Shown: one piece after another, positions 23,785 through 36,000 of the stretch
Numbering within the stretch: the stretch's first letter is position 1
How the letters are laid out: each line of letters begins with the position of its first letter
Assembly (NCBI GenBank): GCA_963921195.1
Contig: OY992536.1
Span: forward strand, 285,901,530 to 285,965,529
Length of the DNA: 64,000 nucleotides
From: Pegoplata infirma
Lineage: Eukaryota > Arthropoda > Insecta > Diptera > Anthomyiidae
Direction of reading: 5' to 3'
Program-made: the position numbers and the translations under genes
The notes under the pieces: model-generated
What the model was told of the DNA's origin: nothing
Database searches by the model: none
The model's input: only the letters and a program-made list of their open reading frames with translations

Positions 23785-24340
23785 AATAAAAAAAGTCTCC
23801 GATTTTCTATAGAAAAGTCGCAGATTCTAAGACATTATACCTATAGAAAAAGTATTAGATTCTCAAACATTTTTCCTACAGAAAAGTGTCAGACATTTGA
23901 GACATTTTCTTTAGCAAATATGTCAGATTCAAAGACATAATTTTTATAGTAAGTACGTCAGATTCAAAGATATTTGAGGCAATGTCTCAAAATCTGAGAT
24001 TTTATCTATAGGAAAGATTTCTCAAAATCTGAGAGTTTTTCTATAGAAAAAAGTGTGTCAGAACCTGAGACTTTTCCTGTAAGAAAAATGTTTCAGAATC
24101 TGAAAGTTTTGCTTTAGGACAAATGTCTCTGAAACTTTTTGTATAGAAAAAATGTCTCAGAATCTAAGAATTTTTCTATAGCAAAAATATCTCAAAATCT
24201 GAGACTTTTCCTTTCGAAAAAATGTCACAGAATCAGAATCTGGGACTTTTTTTTTCTAAACGAAAAATGCCTCAAAGTCAGTCTCAGATTCTGGAAAATT
24301 TATTATAAAGAAAAACTCTTAGATTCTGAGAAATTATCGA
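23785..24340 (+). repeat. Degenerate minisatellite (CTCAGAATCTGAGA units), second block
   Basis: About 14 units with a CTCAGA.TCTGAG core and TATAGAAAAA linkers; same family as 12.1 and 23.2 kb. The non-LTR 3' end lies between the two blocks. Confidence 0.8.
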
Positions 24341-24424
24341 GTTTTTTATTTAAACTCACTTTTTATTTATAAAGTTTATTAATTTTTAAAAAAGAAATTA
24401 AATCAAATAATAATAAAAAAAATA

Positions 24425-24515
24425 TATATTGGCCAAACTGGGAATTGAACCATTGATCGAGTAGATTAATTCCAGAACAATTAAAGGAGGTTATACTACT
24501 TACAATTAGATCATT
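24425..24515 (-). other. tRNA-like sequence
   Basis: On the minus strand 'AATGGTTCAATTCCCAGTTT' contains a close match to Pol III box B (GGTTCAATTCC). A 'GTAAGTAGTATAACCTCC' stretch ~55 bases upstream weakly resembles a tRNA D-arm. No full cloverleaf is evident; it may be a decayed tRNA or SINE head. Confidence 0.25.
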
Positions 24516-24623
24516 TTTTAATTTTTTTTTAAATTTGTCCAATTTTTTTTTTGCAGATTTTGCGACGCTCAAATTAAATATATTTAATTATATTCGCTAT
24601 TTGTTTTCAGAATTTTAGTTTAT

Positions 24624-25408
24624 TATACCCTACACCACACAGTGGTAGAGGGTATAATGAGTTTGTGCTGATGTTTGTAACTACCCGAAATATTGGTCCT
24701 AGACCCACTTCTAAGTATACTGATCGACTCAAAATCACTTTTTGAGTCGATTTTAATCAATTGACTTGAAATTTGAAACTTAAGCCTCTTGGCCCAAGGA
24801 CGAAGCCTATTGAAATTGGAAAAAATCGGTCCATATTTAGACCTAGCCCTCATACAAAGGTGCTTTTTAGTTTTGGCTCAAATGACTCTAATAGCCGCAT
24901 TATAATAGGTATCTTTTCGAAATTTGGCACGTAATCATGTTTAATCTACACAAACCACAATTTCGAATTTTAAAGAAATCGGACCAGTTCTTCTTGTAGC
25001 CCCTATATATAGGGTTTAGTAGTTTGTATACAAACCACCTTCCCGATTTTCATATAAGTCTCTCAAATTTCATGAAAATAGAAAATATTTAATTAAAATT
25101 CTGTTTGTGTATGTTAAACGCGTACTTTAATAACCTTATCAAATCTGATTATCATCGGACCATTTTTGGACTTAGGCCCCATGTGAAAATTTCGCCCGAT
25201 ATTCAGTTAAAGCGGTTTATTGTCAACAAAAAGAAGCCTATTTCATTCAAATTTGATTTGTGAGTGTTTTTTACACTTATTAAAGATTTGACAAAATATA
25301 GATCTAATCAGTCCATGTTTGAACTTGGGACCCATTTTCCGGGAAACTCTGGTGTAGGGTATTATATGGACGGTGTTGACCGACTATAATTTTCTTACTT
25401 GTTTTTTT
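24624..25408 (+). mobile_element. mini-me / Helentron-like element (second subfamily)
   Basis: Head TATACCCTACACCACACAG...TGGTAGAGGGTATAAT. Tail GGTGTAGGGTATTATATGG, then 'TTTCTTACTTGTTTTT'. Same layout as the 6.2-kb element, but the interior differs and there is no GTCY tract. No coding capacity. Confidence 0.7.
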
Positions 25409-25524
25409 TATTAATTTTTGTAATTTTTTGAGTTTGCGATTGTTAAAGTTTTTGAACTTCAAACAGAATCTCGAATTTCAAGTGATTTTTTGTATGGATG
25501 CTGTAAATTAAAAAAAAATAATAA

Positions 25525-25996
25525 TTTTAAGTCGATCTAGCAATATCCGTCCGGCTGTCGTTTGATATGCGTTTTAAGAGATCCAAGAAAGTCTTGAAAT
25601 GTGACATACATTTTTAAATAGTTGCCATTGTAAATAAAAATATGCAAAATCGGTCAAAAGTTATGATTAAAATTATCAGGACACTTCGAAAAATTTGATG
25701 AACTTCATACAAAAATGCGTTAACTGGTGAAGGAATCCTTTCAAAAGTTTTGAAAAAATGTTGATATTACTTTTTTATTAATGATTCTAAACCAATGGAC
25801 TGTCAAGGAATCTAAAAATTTGTTTTTAAGGACTACACTAGGATCAAATCATTACATAATTTTACTATATAAATATTAACTCTTTTTTTGTTGAAAAAGA
25901 AAAACGAGGTTTGCTATTTGCTGTGTAGTAAAACATTTGTCAATATTGTGAAGGGTATTTTAAGATTCGGCCAAGCCATTTACTTGCTAACTATAA
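25525..25996 (+). mobile_element. 5'-truncated mini-me-like element
   Basis: Starts inside the core (AAGTCGATCTAGCAATATCC, GTCCGGCTGTCG). It contains 'CAAAATCGGTCAAAAGTTAT' and ends with 'GAAGGGTATTTTAAGATTCG' followed by 'GCCAAGCCATTTACTTGC', the family's tail. Confidence 0.6.
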
Positions 25997-26496
25997 AACT
26001 CTTTTATTTTTGCAAGCTAGACACAGCAAATAGTATGTATGTTATCCAAATAAATTAACCTTCTAAATTATAACTCGTGTATAATTCTCCATCTCATACA
26101 TTCTGTTGTAGTTTTTAAAGCTAATTTGTAAATTCCGTTTACATTTATTTGTATTTATTTATTTTTTTTCCATTTTCTATAAAAACAAATATGTAATTTT
26201 CCCTAATCTTTTATTTGATTTCATGTTCATTTTTTCCCCCATTAGCCAATACCCTTACAAAAAAAAAATCGTGTATTTTAACTTGAATACGAAAAATTAT
26301 ATATATTCCTTTTTGTTATTTATTTATATAGTGATATTAACTTCTACCTCAACATTCTTTATAATCGTTGTACTATACAGACGAATGTTATGGTAGAAAA
26401 GTATGCAACATTTTAGAAATAAAAAAAAAAATTGGTGAAAAATTTTAAAAAATAAAATTTTGATAAAAAATCACTGTCAAAAACTTTTGTGAGTGC
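25997..26496. other. AT-rich non-coding stretch
   Basis: No gene or repeat recognised. Confidence 0.4.
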
Positions 26497-26700
26497 ACAG
26501 AAAAAAAAGTAATTTCAATTAAAAAAATTGTCGATTCAATTAAACAATTAATTTAATTCGAGTTAATAAAGAAACTGAGTAAAAAAAAATAATAAATAAA
26601 AACAAATGTAAATTTAAAAATTTTTAATTGAAAATAATGTAAAAAATGATTTAAACTTTAATTAAATAAATTAAAAATTTAATTAGAACTAAAAAAAAAA
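26497..26700 (+). mobile_element. Truncated CACAGAAA-type element
   Basis: CACAGAAAAAAAAGTAATTT followed by CAATTAAAAAAATTG words, as at the ends of the elements at 17098 and 40130. The far terminus is missing. Confidence 0.45.
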
Positions 26701-27262
26701 AATCATACGACCTCTCCCCTTCCCAAAAGCCCCTGTCCAGCTATATTTTTTTTATATTTTTACTCTAAAACGTTAACAAATTTTGTGTAGGACTTTAAAA
26801 CTTTTCGTTTTAAAAAACTTTTTCTTAAATATTTTTAAAACTCTAAAAAAATGATGAATCTTTTTTGTGTACTGGACTTTTTCAAAAAATGTTTCAGGAT
26901 ATTTTTTTAAATTTGTTAAAAAAAAAATTTTATAAAATCATTTTTAAGAGACTTTTTTACACCAAAACCTAAAAAATAAATTGTACCGTGATTAAGAACA
27001 TTTTGATATGTTCTATTGTCTTCGGTCACGGGAGCGTGAACCAATTTTGTAAATGCTGAATGTTGAAGAATGCACCTGCATCCAAAATATCAGATAACTG
27101 CAGAAGAGCATTGATGCATTTACAAAAAAAAACTCTGATAAACGCACAACAAATAATTTTAAGCTTTTTAATTTGCTTTTCTTAGTTATGCATCCGCAAG
27201 TGAATTCTGAAAGCGGAAACCCACTTTAGTGTAAATATTTCAGTTCACTTTTTATTAATTTT
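26701..27262. other. Non-coding stretch
   Basis: Mostly A/T runs, with a more complex 27000-27240 stretch (GTCTTCGGTCACGGGAGCG). No gene recognised. Confidence 0.4.
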
Positions 27263-28130
27263 TATACCCTCCACTTAGTGATAGAGGGTATATATAAGTT
27301 TGTCATTCCGTTTGTAACTCATCAAAATATCGATCTGGGACCCCATAAAGTATATATCGCTCATTTACTTGTATAGTGTCATAACTAAAAAAATGTGATT
27401 TTTGAGTTAATAATGCAGCATTTTTCGTTATATCATACTTTATATTGTATCAAAAATTCGTATTTATATCTTTAAAACTCATCATTTGAGAAGAAAATAC
27501 GTAATTATTACATTTTCTATGTACCGGCCATTTTCAATGAACAACCAGTTTCGATTGTAAACTTTAAACGCGTTTTCTGCAAAATAAAACATTTTGAGTT
27601 ATGACACTATACAAGTAAATGAGCGATATATTCATGATGCCCGATCGATTTTAAGACATTCTAGCGATGTCCGTCTGTCCGTCTGTCTGTCTGTGGAAAA
27701 TGCTGTCGCAGACAAAATATTGCACAGAGATGACTGAAACTTAACATGTTTATTGGAAGTTCTCCCGAGAAGTTTGGTATTGCATTTGAGCGATATCGGT
27801 TCAGCGGTTCAAAAGTTATGAATGAAAATGTAAGCACACCTCAAAAATATCAGTACATTCAACATAACCTAAAAATACAAAATGCTTTAATTCGGCTTCG
27901 TGTTGACATATGTGAACACCAAATGGTATTTAAACAAGTACGAACATATTTTTTGACAATAAAAGAAAAAAATCGCGGATTTTTTTTTACCAAAATTTTT
28001 TTTTTCGTGGAAATTTTTTTTTTCAAAAGTAATTTCCTTTTAAATAAAGTTTTTTGCAATAATCTTTTTGAAATTGTGGAGGGTATCACTACATTCGGCA
28101 AGGCCGAACTTAACCTTTTTACTTGTTCTT
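27263..28130 (+). mobile_element. mini-me / Helentron-like element with nested MITE
   Basis: Head TATACCCTCCACTTAGTGAT, core 'AAGTTTGTCATTCCGTTTG' and 'CCCCATAAAGTATATAT', GTCC/GTCT tract at 27670-27695, tail 'GTGGAGGGTATCACTACATT', 'CGGCAAGGCCGAA' and 'TTTTTACTTGTTC'. The core is split at 27358-27625 by a MITE. The open frame 27746-28135 lies in the element's 3' half, shows no domain, and is not called a gene. Confidence 0.85.
27358..27625. mobile_element. 268-bp MITE nested in a mini-me-like element
   Basis: The terminal inverted repeats of ~36 bp (CGCTCATTTACTTGTATAGT / ACTATACAAGTAAATGAGCG) differ at few positions. ATAT is present on both sides (27354-27357, 27626-27629). Removing the element and one ATAT restores exactly the core seen in the other mini-me copies. 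No reading frame. The superfamily is uncertain; the tandem-AT target leaves the true duplication length ambiguous. Confidence 0.85.
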
Positions 28131-28571
28131 ACTAGTTTTGCGCATTTAAGCGGGTAATTCTGTTTAAAAAAAAAACGTGAGCGTAATCGCGTGAGCGTTA
28201 TCGCGTGAGCTCATAGTGATTCATGTCGAAGAACCGCCCATTATTTTTTTGACTGTGTTTTTTAATACAGCAAAAAAACAAAAAAAAAATCAAAAATAGC
28301 GAAATTTTGCAAAATTTCATTGAAAGCAAAACCTTTATTATTTTTTAAATACTCCTTCAAGTTTTAAAGTTAAACTAAAAAAATGAAAATCAATTCAAGT
28401 ATGTAATAAAAATTGTACACCGAAAAAAATATTATGTTATTATAAAAAAATTGCCCAAGTTCTTTAAAAAAAGTATGAAAAGAAAACTTAAGGTGTTTTC
28501 GTACTCTTTAATTTCACTGTTGAACAAATTCATAGAAATTCGCACTCCCACGAATAAAAATACATAAATTA
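28131..28571. other. Non-coding stretch
   Basis: Contains a short repeat 'CGTGAGCGTAATCGCGTGAG' (28178-28212) resembling motifs near 62250-62310. No gene recognised. Confidence 0.4.
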
Positions 28572-29113
28572 AAAAGATTTGACCTCCTGATTCCAAATCT
28601 ACCTTCCAAATTTTTCTATTACGTAAGGTTTTTGAGATATTCGCGTTTGAATATTGAAAAATACGCTAATTAAGCATTTTTTGGTTCTCCCCTGTAAATT
28701 GTTATTAAGTTGCTCACACAAAATATGACTAGATTTAGTATAAACGGGACCTTTTGATTCCAAATCTGTCATCCAAATTTTTCTAGAGCGTGCCGTTTTT
28801 GAAATATTGGCGTTTGAAAAACTCAAGCTACACTGTCACGCACTTATATTTTTTATAATTCACACTAAAATTTTAAAACCGCGAATATCTCGAAAATGGA
28901 ACAGCTAGAAAAAAGTGGATTGCAGTTTTGGAATCAAATATATTTTATATAAAATCAAGTACTATTTTGTGGAAGCAACGTAAGAATACGTAACAGTGGA
29001 CTCCCAAAAGTGTTAAAATATATTTTTTTCACTTTTTAACAGCGAATATCTCAAAAACGGTACGTTCTAGAAAAATTTGGATGTCAGATTTGGAATCAGG
29101 AGACCAAAATCTA
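28572..29113. mobile_element. Inverted-repeat element (TTTGGAATCAGGAG arms)
   Basis: The left arm (CTCCTGATTCCAAATCTACC, TTTTTGAGATATTCGCG) is inverted at the right (CGCGAATATCTCAAAAACGG is split as GCGAATATCTC at ~29043; TTTGGAATCAGGAG at ~29089). A third, direct copy of the motif lies at 28745-28820, so the element combines an internal direct and terminal inverted repeats. Confidence 0.65.
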
Positions 29114-29670
29114 TAAGGCCCAGTTAGACATTTCACTGGGAGATTTTTGGTGTTGAACTGTGTTTTCATATAGGTTTTATATCCATTTTCTTGAACCCCG
29201 CCGAAACATTTGACAATTAAAATTTCAGAGTAATTTTTCTCATTGTCAATGTATTATTTGAAGAATTTGAAAAGTTTTCGTTAAATTATAAAGACAGATG
29301 ATATTTATAATTTATATAAAGCTGTACAACCTTCCATTCCCATTTTCCGCGTTATATCGAGTTTTGTGAATTTTGTTTTAAAACAAGTCCCATATAAGCA
29401 TTAGGGTGACACAAATTATGATTTTTTTCGAATTTCGTCGTTCGCAGAAATGGTTTGTTTTGGTCAAAAAACTATGTTTACATTTTAAGCCAAATCAGAC
29501 AAAATCAATCTGTGCCCTTGGGGGTTAAAACGATGCACCAAATTTTTTTTTTCCCCATACAAACCAAATAACTTTTGAAATTTTAGATCTACGTTAATTC
29601 AAGTTACAATATCGATTATTATTTTAATTGAAAAAATAATCGATTCTGACTTTACATTCAAGAAAAATGT
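29114..29670. other. Non-coding stretch
   Basis: No gene recognised. 'TTAGGGTGACACAAATTATG' at ~29402 looks like the end of a foldback, but no partner end was found. Confidence 0.4.
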
Positions 29671-29672
29671 TA

Positions 29673-31550
29673 CACTCAAAAAATTATGTCATTAACTGTT
29701 TGTAGTTTATTTAAAAAGTTTTCCGTTTGGTCGTTTTTAAAAGAAAAACATTTGTTTGATGTTCAGTTTTTATTAATGACTACTTCTGTCCTTTGTTTCA
29801 AAAATAACACACTAAAAAATAAAGACTTTCATTACCATTTAATCTTTAAAGTCATTTATTTTTGTTCTGTAAGTAAAAACTGCTGATTATTCTTAAAATT
29901 TTTAATGATTTGTGTAAGTCATTTTTTTTTTTAATTGCTGGTATTTTTTAATGAGATATCATTAGTTTTTACCTACACAAGTAGGTAATTTTTTCGTAGA
30001 AAAAAAAATTCAAAAAATTATTTATAGAAATATAAAAAACATGTTTGTATCAAGTGACTTTGGCACGATGGGTAGAGTGTCTGGCCAGAATGTAGTTGAT
30101 TGCGGGATCGATTCCCCAAAATTTTATTAAAATTTTTAAAAAAATATTTCAATAGAAAATTGTAAAAAATTACCTACGAAATCATTAATTTTTAATGTTT
30201 TCGTAGGTTATTTTTTTGGAATTTGTTGGTAAAAATAACAGAACTATCATTAATTTTTAATGTTTTCGTAGGTTATTTTTTCGAATTTGTTGGTTAAAAA
30301 GAATGAAAAAAACGTAATTTTTTAATGTTTAATGTTATTTATTTTAGAAAATTTTTCAACAGTAAAAAATAAATGAATAGTTCATGCGAATAAGGACGAA
30401 TAGACCACTTTTTCGCAAACACGTTTTTTTGCATAAATGCATATTATTAGCAGAGCCCTACAATCCTATGCAGAAATTTTTGGGGAAATTTTGACTTTTA
30501 AGGCTAAAAAAATGACTTTGAATGTGCAATAATTCGTATATTTTTATATTTTTGTTTAAATTGGGAGTGAACTAACGCACAATTTTGATTAAATACAACA
30601 CAAAATCATACAAAAATTTTACTTTCAGTAACAATGTGTTAAAAGAACATTACGAAGAACAAACCACACTTATTATATCGGCAAACAATTTTACCGTTCT
30701 TGAGTTATAAGACTTTAAATTGTGGAAAGAAAAAAGGGCGAATATCCATCCTTAACAAAATATTATATAAAAATTATTTAGCTGCGAGTTTAAAATTGAT
30801 ATTAGCTAAAATTTGAAATTGTACAAAAAAAAAACAATCTTAGCACATACAAACTTTTAGTGTTAATACTGCATCCAATGTCAGGAATAAAAAACAAAAA
30901 TTTTTTCATGTCCTTTTATGTTACGTCGTAATATGCAGTCAAGGGTTAATATTATAATTCCTAAAAATGTATTTAGTGTCATAAAGAATTACTACTGCAT
31001 CAAATGGCAGGAATATTAAAAAAAAAATTAACAAAAAAACTTTTTTTTGCATGTCCTGGCAATCCTTAAAAAGTGTATCCTTGAAGTCCTTAAAGTGTTA
31101 CAAACAAATACCAACCATAGTTCGTCAAGTATTGCAAGTCTCATGAAAATGTAGTCAAAATCTGCTGCAAAATAACACATTTTTATTCAAATTTCAATAC
31201 ATTTTTTTGGATATTCGCCTTTTTTCCATTTAAGCAAAAAATTGAAGTCCAATTTTTGGCAAGTTCTCTTTCGAATACCTTACTAAAATTTTGTATATAG
31301 GTAGATGTGACCTAAATCTTTAAGCTAATACCAAAAAGTTGACAAAAATATTCTTTTTTAACCGTTTCCTGCGTTTTTATTGTCCCCTGTAAAATTCTAC
31401 AAATGGTCTATTCGCCTTTATTCGCATGAACCATTCAAATGTTGATGTTTGTTAAAACAAATGAATAATTACTGGAATGGTTTTCAATTGTTTATTCATA
31501 GGTTTTAAGTGTGTTTTCCATTTGTTTTTGCCTACAAAATATTTTGAGTG
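29673..31550 (+). mobile_element. 812-bp TA-flanked MITE, copy B (with nested element)
   Basis: Same ends as copy A (CACTCAAAAAATTATGTC ... ATATTTTGAGTG) with TA at 29671-29672 and 31551-31552. Subtracting the nested element (30375-31436) and one AAAT leaves 812 bp, the same length as copy A. The tRNA-like module lies at ~30060-30121. Confidence 0.9.
30375..31436. mobile_element. ~1.06-kb TIR element nested in MITE copy B
   Basis: The terminal inverted repeats of ~33 bp (GAATAGTTCATGCGAATAAG and, inverted at the right, GAATGGTTCATGCGAATAAA) share ~30 positions. AAAT is duplicated (30371-30374, 31437-31440), and excision restores the copy A sequence. A second inverted pair lies further in (AAAAGGGCGAATATCC at ~30735 versus GGATATTCGCCTTTTTT at ~31200). 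No transposase frame. Superfamily not assigned. Confidence 0.85.
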
Positions 31551-31552
31551 TA

Positions 31553-33060
31553 ATGGCATGTTTGTTTGACTGAATACATTTTTGTAATATTGTAAAACTT
31601 GTTAATTTTTGTCTTTGAAAAGTCGATTCCTTCACAGAAAAAAAATACTACAAAAAATTAAATTATATTGACAAAGAAAATAATTCGTATTTTATTAAAC
31701 ATCAAAATTTGTCACTACAATATTTTTTTTTCAATAAACAACAACATTTTAATTGAAAACGAACCAAAAATAAATTTTTTTACTGAGTTCCTACTTTCAG
31801 ACCATAGTGTATATTTTTTTAAATACATATTATATTATACTATGTTGTATATTGTATTTTTTTTCCTGTTAATTCGCCGTAACACGTAGTAATAATAATA
31901 ATAATCAGCGTAACACAAGCGAAATAAAACATTTACGAAGATCTCAAGTCAAACTGTCAATCAATTTAACTGACAGGCACCGCCGCACAAAGTGTGTGAG
32001 TGTATTTCTTCTTATGGTTGATGCAAGCCAGGCAGGCAGGCAAAAAGGCAGCCAAGGCAAAGCACTGAAACACCCTCCTCTTACGTTTGGAGTAACTTAA
32101 GTTAGAGTGTATTTTCTATCCAGGATTGGAACGCTCACAAATGGTCTGACAACTTACAGACGACAACGATGGTGGGACTGACGGACGGACATAAAAGCGG
32201 ACAGACATTACCTTAGTCACAAATTGTTTTTGCTGTTTTAGTACTAAGACTTTTATACACAAGAGAAAGCTGTGTTAATCTAAAATAACAAAATCGTATT
32301 TGTTCAAGTTACTTTTAAAACAATGTATCCAAAAAATACCAATAATGATTATGGTTTTATGTTTTATTTTTTTTTGGGGAGGGAGTATGGAACAACGATT
32401 GTTTGAATATGTTTTTTTACTGTGTGGTATTTTAATTTCGATTAGTTGATGGTTGGTTGGTGTGAAGGGCGTTTACAGATTTAAATAGTTTTGTTCATGG
32501 TAAGATTTTAAAAGAAAAACTTATTTTATAAAAGTTTTATGAATTTACTTCAATAAGACATTCAAATTAATGTTTTTTTGAGAAGTATTAAATTTGATTA
32601 ATTTTCTTCGGAATTGAAAAATTTTATGAATATGAGCCATTTACTGAAAAAAAATCCTAGTTTTTTTTTCATAAAAACAATTTTCAGGTTCTTAGAATAT
32701 TTTTGAGAAAAAATATTAACCTGGGTTTTAGCTGCCCAATCTCAAGTTTAAAAAGGGTTGACACCTTATGAAAAAATAAGGGCTTCCGGGAAAATCCCTA
32801 TAAAATTCGAACTAGCAGGAATTTCGCCAAACGAAAAAAATACGGGTCAGCTTAATTTTGATAGAGATTATTATATATGATTTTGGCGGCCGTACGTATA
32901 TACATCTTAGAGTTGTCAACCGACTAAGAATAATTCGATTAGTCGATCAAACAAAACCAAAACCTTGTTCGATTAATTTAAAAATTAAAATTTTCGAATA
33001 ACGAATAAATCGATTAATGTATGTCAACTAATCGAAAAAATATTTTTTTATACTGTAGTT
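31553..33060. other. Largely non-repetitive stretch
   Basis: 31553-31880 is AT-rich with a (TAA)n run near 31888. 31910-32250 is less AT-rich with 'AGGCAGGCAGGC'. 32250-32920 is plain AT-rich. No gene or promoter is recognised. 32930-33040 contains short inverted words (GATTAGTCGATC / CAACTAATCGAA) that may mark an old repeat. Confidence 0.4.
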
Positions 33061-33960
33061 GGAGACAGTATTGAAATATATTTTTGATCAGTGATCGATT
33101 ATACGACATTCTAGCAAAATCCGTTTGTCCGTCCGTCTGTGGAGGGCGCGATACAGTCCAAAATAAAATAGCTATACGTTTATGTCTTCTGGTCATAGGA
33201 TGGTAAAGTTCCGAGACAAAATCGCAAGAGGGAGAAATGTTCCCCTTATATAACTAAAACACCACCAGAAAAAATATTTTTTTTTTATATATTTGCTCAA
33301 CAAATGAAATATTTTGATGCCATATGAAGTTTATTGACCTACATTTGCAGCAAGATTGACATACATTTTGACCAAGATGACCACGCCCACTTTTAAGGGC
33401 GTGGTTACAGAAAATAATACAATATAATGACAAAAGTGTGTTTTTAGGTGTAAATATCGTAATAAATGAATTTGTAAACATTTATGTGAAGAGGCAAAAG
33501 GTGTACTGCAACATCTCCCGCCGAACCCCCAACAATTTAAAAAAAAAAACTTTAAACCAATGGATATGCCTTCAAAAACCCTTTCGACCTATATAAAATG
33601 TTCATACAGATTCTTTTGAAGAAATATGAAAAATCTTCAAAAACGAACAAAATCCCGTTTTTCCCCCTCCCCTTTGACCCGCTAAATATGAGATTGGGCA
33701 GCTATAAAAAAACAGGTAACTCTTATTTTGGTCCCCTCTTTCATATGTGCAATTTTCAGGCCAATCGGTGGGTGCCCTGTGAAAGACCTTCCTTGTAAGT
33801 TCTCAAAAAGTTCACATCAAAAATTTTTGTTTCTAAAATGGACGAAATTGGTCAAGTAGTTTAAAAGTTACGAGCGAGGGTTAAGAAATATCGATTGATT
33901 TTAAATCATTATAGCGATGTCAGTCTGTCGATATATTTTTTATTAGAGAAATAAGGACGT
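33061..33960 (+). mobile_element. Decayed mini-me-like sequence
   Basis: 'TTGATCAGTGATCGATTATA', 'GTCCGTCCGTCTGTGG', 'GGGCGCGATACAGTCC' and later 'CCGAGACAAAATCG' match the 43-kb copy at several points; 33890-33930 repeats the 'TTTTAAATCATTATAGCGAT' core. The head and tail are not preserved. Confidence 0.55.
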
Positions 33961-34299
33961 CTTGAGAGCAGATGTAAACTCTTAAATACTTCAAATGAGT
34001 CTTACCTGTTTCTATGTAAAAATGGCAGCAATATTTCCAGTGGTTTAAAAGTTTTAAGTGAAAGTGTAAGGGTAACGCAAAAATCTTGATTTTTTTCTGA
34101 AAATTTCATAGTAACTGCACAGAAAAAATTACTCAGTTTTGTACCAGTAAACAATTTAATAGTATTGATTGAACATTTAACAAAAATAAAAAACTTTACT
34201 CAAAAATTTTAGTTTTTTAAGAAATTTTTTAATTGTGTAAAGTAAAAATTTACTCAAAATTTATCAATCTCTTTTTTTTATAACTCTTTTCTTCAAAAA

Positions 34300-36000
34300 A
34301 AAGACGTTTTTTCAAAATTTATATTTATTATATATTTATTGGATCTAGACCCCATTGGCTTCGGACACCACGGGTCCAGACCCTGTTGACCAACGTTGGG
34401 TCCTTTAAGGGTCGCCATAGATTTTGATCCAAAACTTTTGTCCGTTTCGCTTACCTTGCTTAGTTTTTGAAATACTAATATTAAGGGCCTTATAGGTAGG
34501 GTGACCATTTATTTCTGAACTCAAATCAGTACGCTCAAGTTTATATGCTTTTTTCTATGGGAAAACACCGTAGTCAAAAAAATTCTCTTAAACTAACATA
34601 CTTAAGGTCAATTAGTATTTCAGTAAAAACAACTGTAAAAAACAACTCCCACAAACTGTTGTCTCTATTTTGCATAAAATTTATCGTTTTAGTGCAGAAA
34701 ATATAACAACAACCCACAGGTTTTGAGGATAAGAAAATTGCTCAGATTCTGAGGACTTTTTCCCTTAAGTTGTGATAACTGTTCCTTCTAGAAAACTTCC
34801 CAGTTAATAATCACATGTTTTTTTTAAATTGGTCTGATGTTCTGAGCGTGTTTTAAAAAATTCTTTAGTATTACCTTATCGAACATCTTAGAATCATTTT
34901 TATTCAGAAAATTACAATATATTTCTAAAAATATAGAAAATTTATCATCCTTTGAACTTTTTGTTATAGAAAACGCCTTTTCTTAAAAATTTATGAAGAT
35001 GAAAATAACCTCATGCTCAGATACATGTTTGCGTTAGAATAAGTTAATTTTAAATTATCTCATTGTCAGACTTAACTTATTAAAAATTACTCTGACGACT
35101 TATTTATTATGGAAATTCAAGGTTTTGTATAATATTTTCGAATAAAACTAGTTTGCATGTTAAAATGGCCAAAAATCAGTACAATCAGTACATATTTCAA
35201 AAAATCAGTACAAAGTTTTTTGATCAGTACACGTGATCAAAAATCAGTACATGTACTGATCAAATCAGTACGAATGGTCAGCCTCCTTATAGGGTCTTAA
35301 GAATCTTATAAACTGCACTAAAAAAATTATAATGTTAGCAAAAAAAAGCTTGTAAACCTACAAGAAAATTTGCAGATTTTGAACCCACATTTTTTTTGGT
35401 AAAGTTAGAAAAAATATTTTGCCAAAAATTAGCTAACTGAATTTTTTTTATTTCAACTTAGTTCATACACATTTGAGGACCCCATTGGGTTCGGACCCGA
35501 TAGGTCCAGACCCCGATGGGCCTAGACCTAGTTGGGTTTCTTAAAAATCGTCATTGTTTTTGATCCAAAATTTGGTCTTTGTCGTGTTCTTCGTGTTGAG
35601 AGCTTCAAAAATGCTTTTGGACTTTTTGTTGTGTCGGCAATATTTACCGAGATATGAGCATTTTAAAATTTTCGGGAATGCTAACTTTTTTTGATCAAAA
35701 GTTAGCACCCATTAGGGCGATACCATGGAGAGCGCGGGAACCAAAAATGGCCTCCATTTTGCTCTATCTGGCTTAGTTTTCGAGATAGCGCCATAAGTTT
35801 TCTTAAAGAAAAAAATTTACAATTTATTTTTGCAAATATCAGCAAAAAAGCTTGTAAAAATTTGGTCAACTCAATTTTAAATTTAGCAAAAAAAAATAGT
35901 TCAAATTTTGTTTAAAATTGCTAATGCGCTAAATGAAGTTTACAAGATATTTTTGCTAACATGCTAATCTCAACTAAGAATTTGCTACAGGTTAGCTTAC
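34300..36000 (+). mobile_element. Repeat with 'TTGATCCAAAA' core, split by a hAT-like element
   Basis: 34310-34496 and 35286-36000 carry the same words as 12898-13633 and 61020-61330: 'GATTTTGATCCAAAACTTTT', 'TTACCTTGCTTAGTTTTTGA', 'GGCAATATTTACCGAGATAT', and the run 'TTAGCAAAAAAAAGCTTGTA'. A block around 35470-35640 repeats 34340-34450 (GACCCCATTGG, CAGACCC, TTTTTGATCC), so at least two copies or a tandem arrangement exist. Confidence 0.6.
34497..35285. mobile_element. Non-autonomous hAT-like element (789 bp)
   Basis: The ends TAGGGTGACCATT and, inverted, GAGGCTGACCATT agree at 11 of 13 positions. CTTATAGG (8 bp) is duplicated at 34489-34496 and 35286-35293; removing the element and one copy gives an uninterrupted GGCCTTATAGGGTC. 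ATCAGTAC occurs many times close to both ends (mainly 35170-35275), as expected for subterminal transposase-binding repeats. No transposase frame. Confidence 0.85.

Noticed and set aside
27746..28135. 129-codon frame in the mini-me-like element
   Set aside because: The family is non-coding; the frame is AT-driven and lacks any domain.
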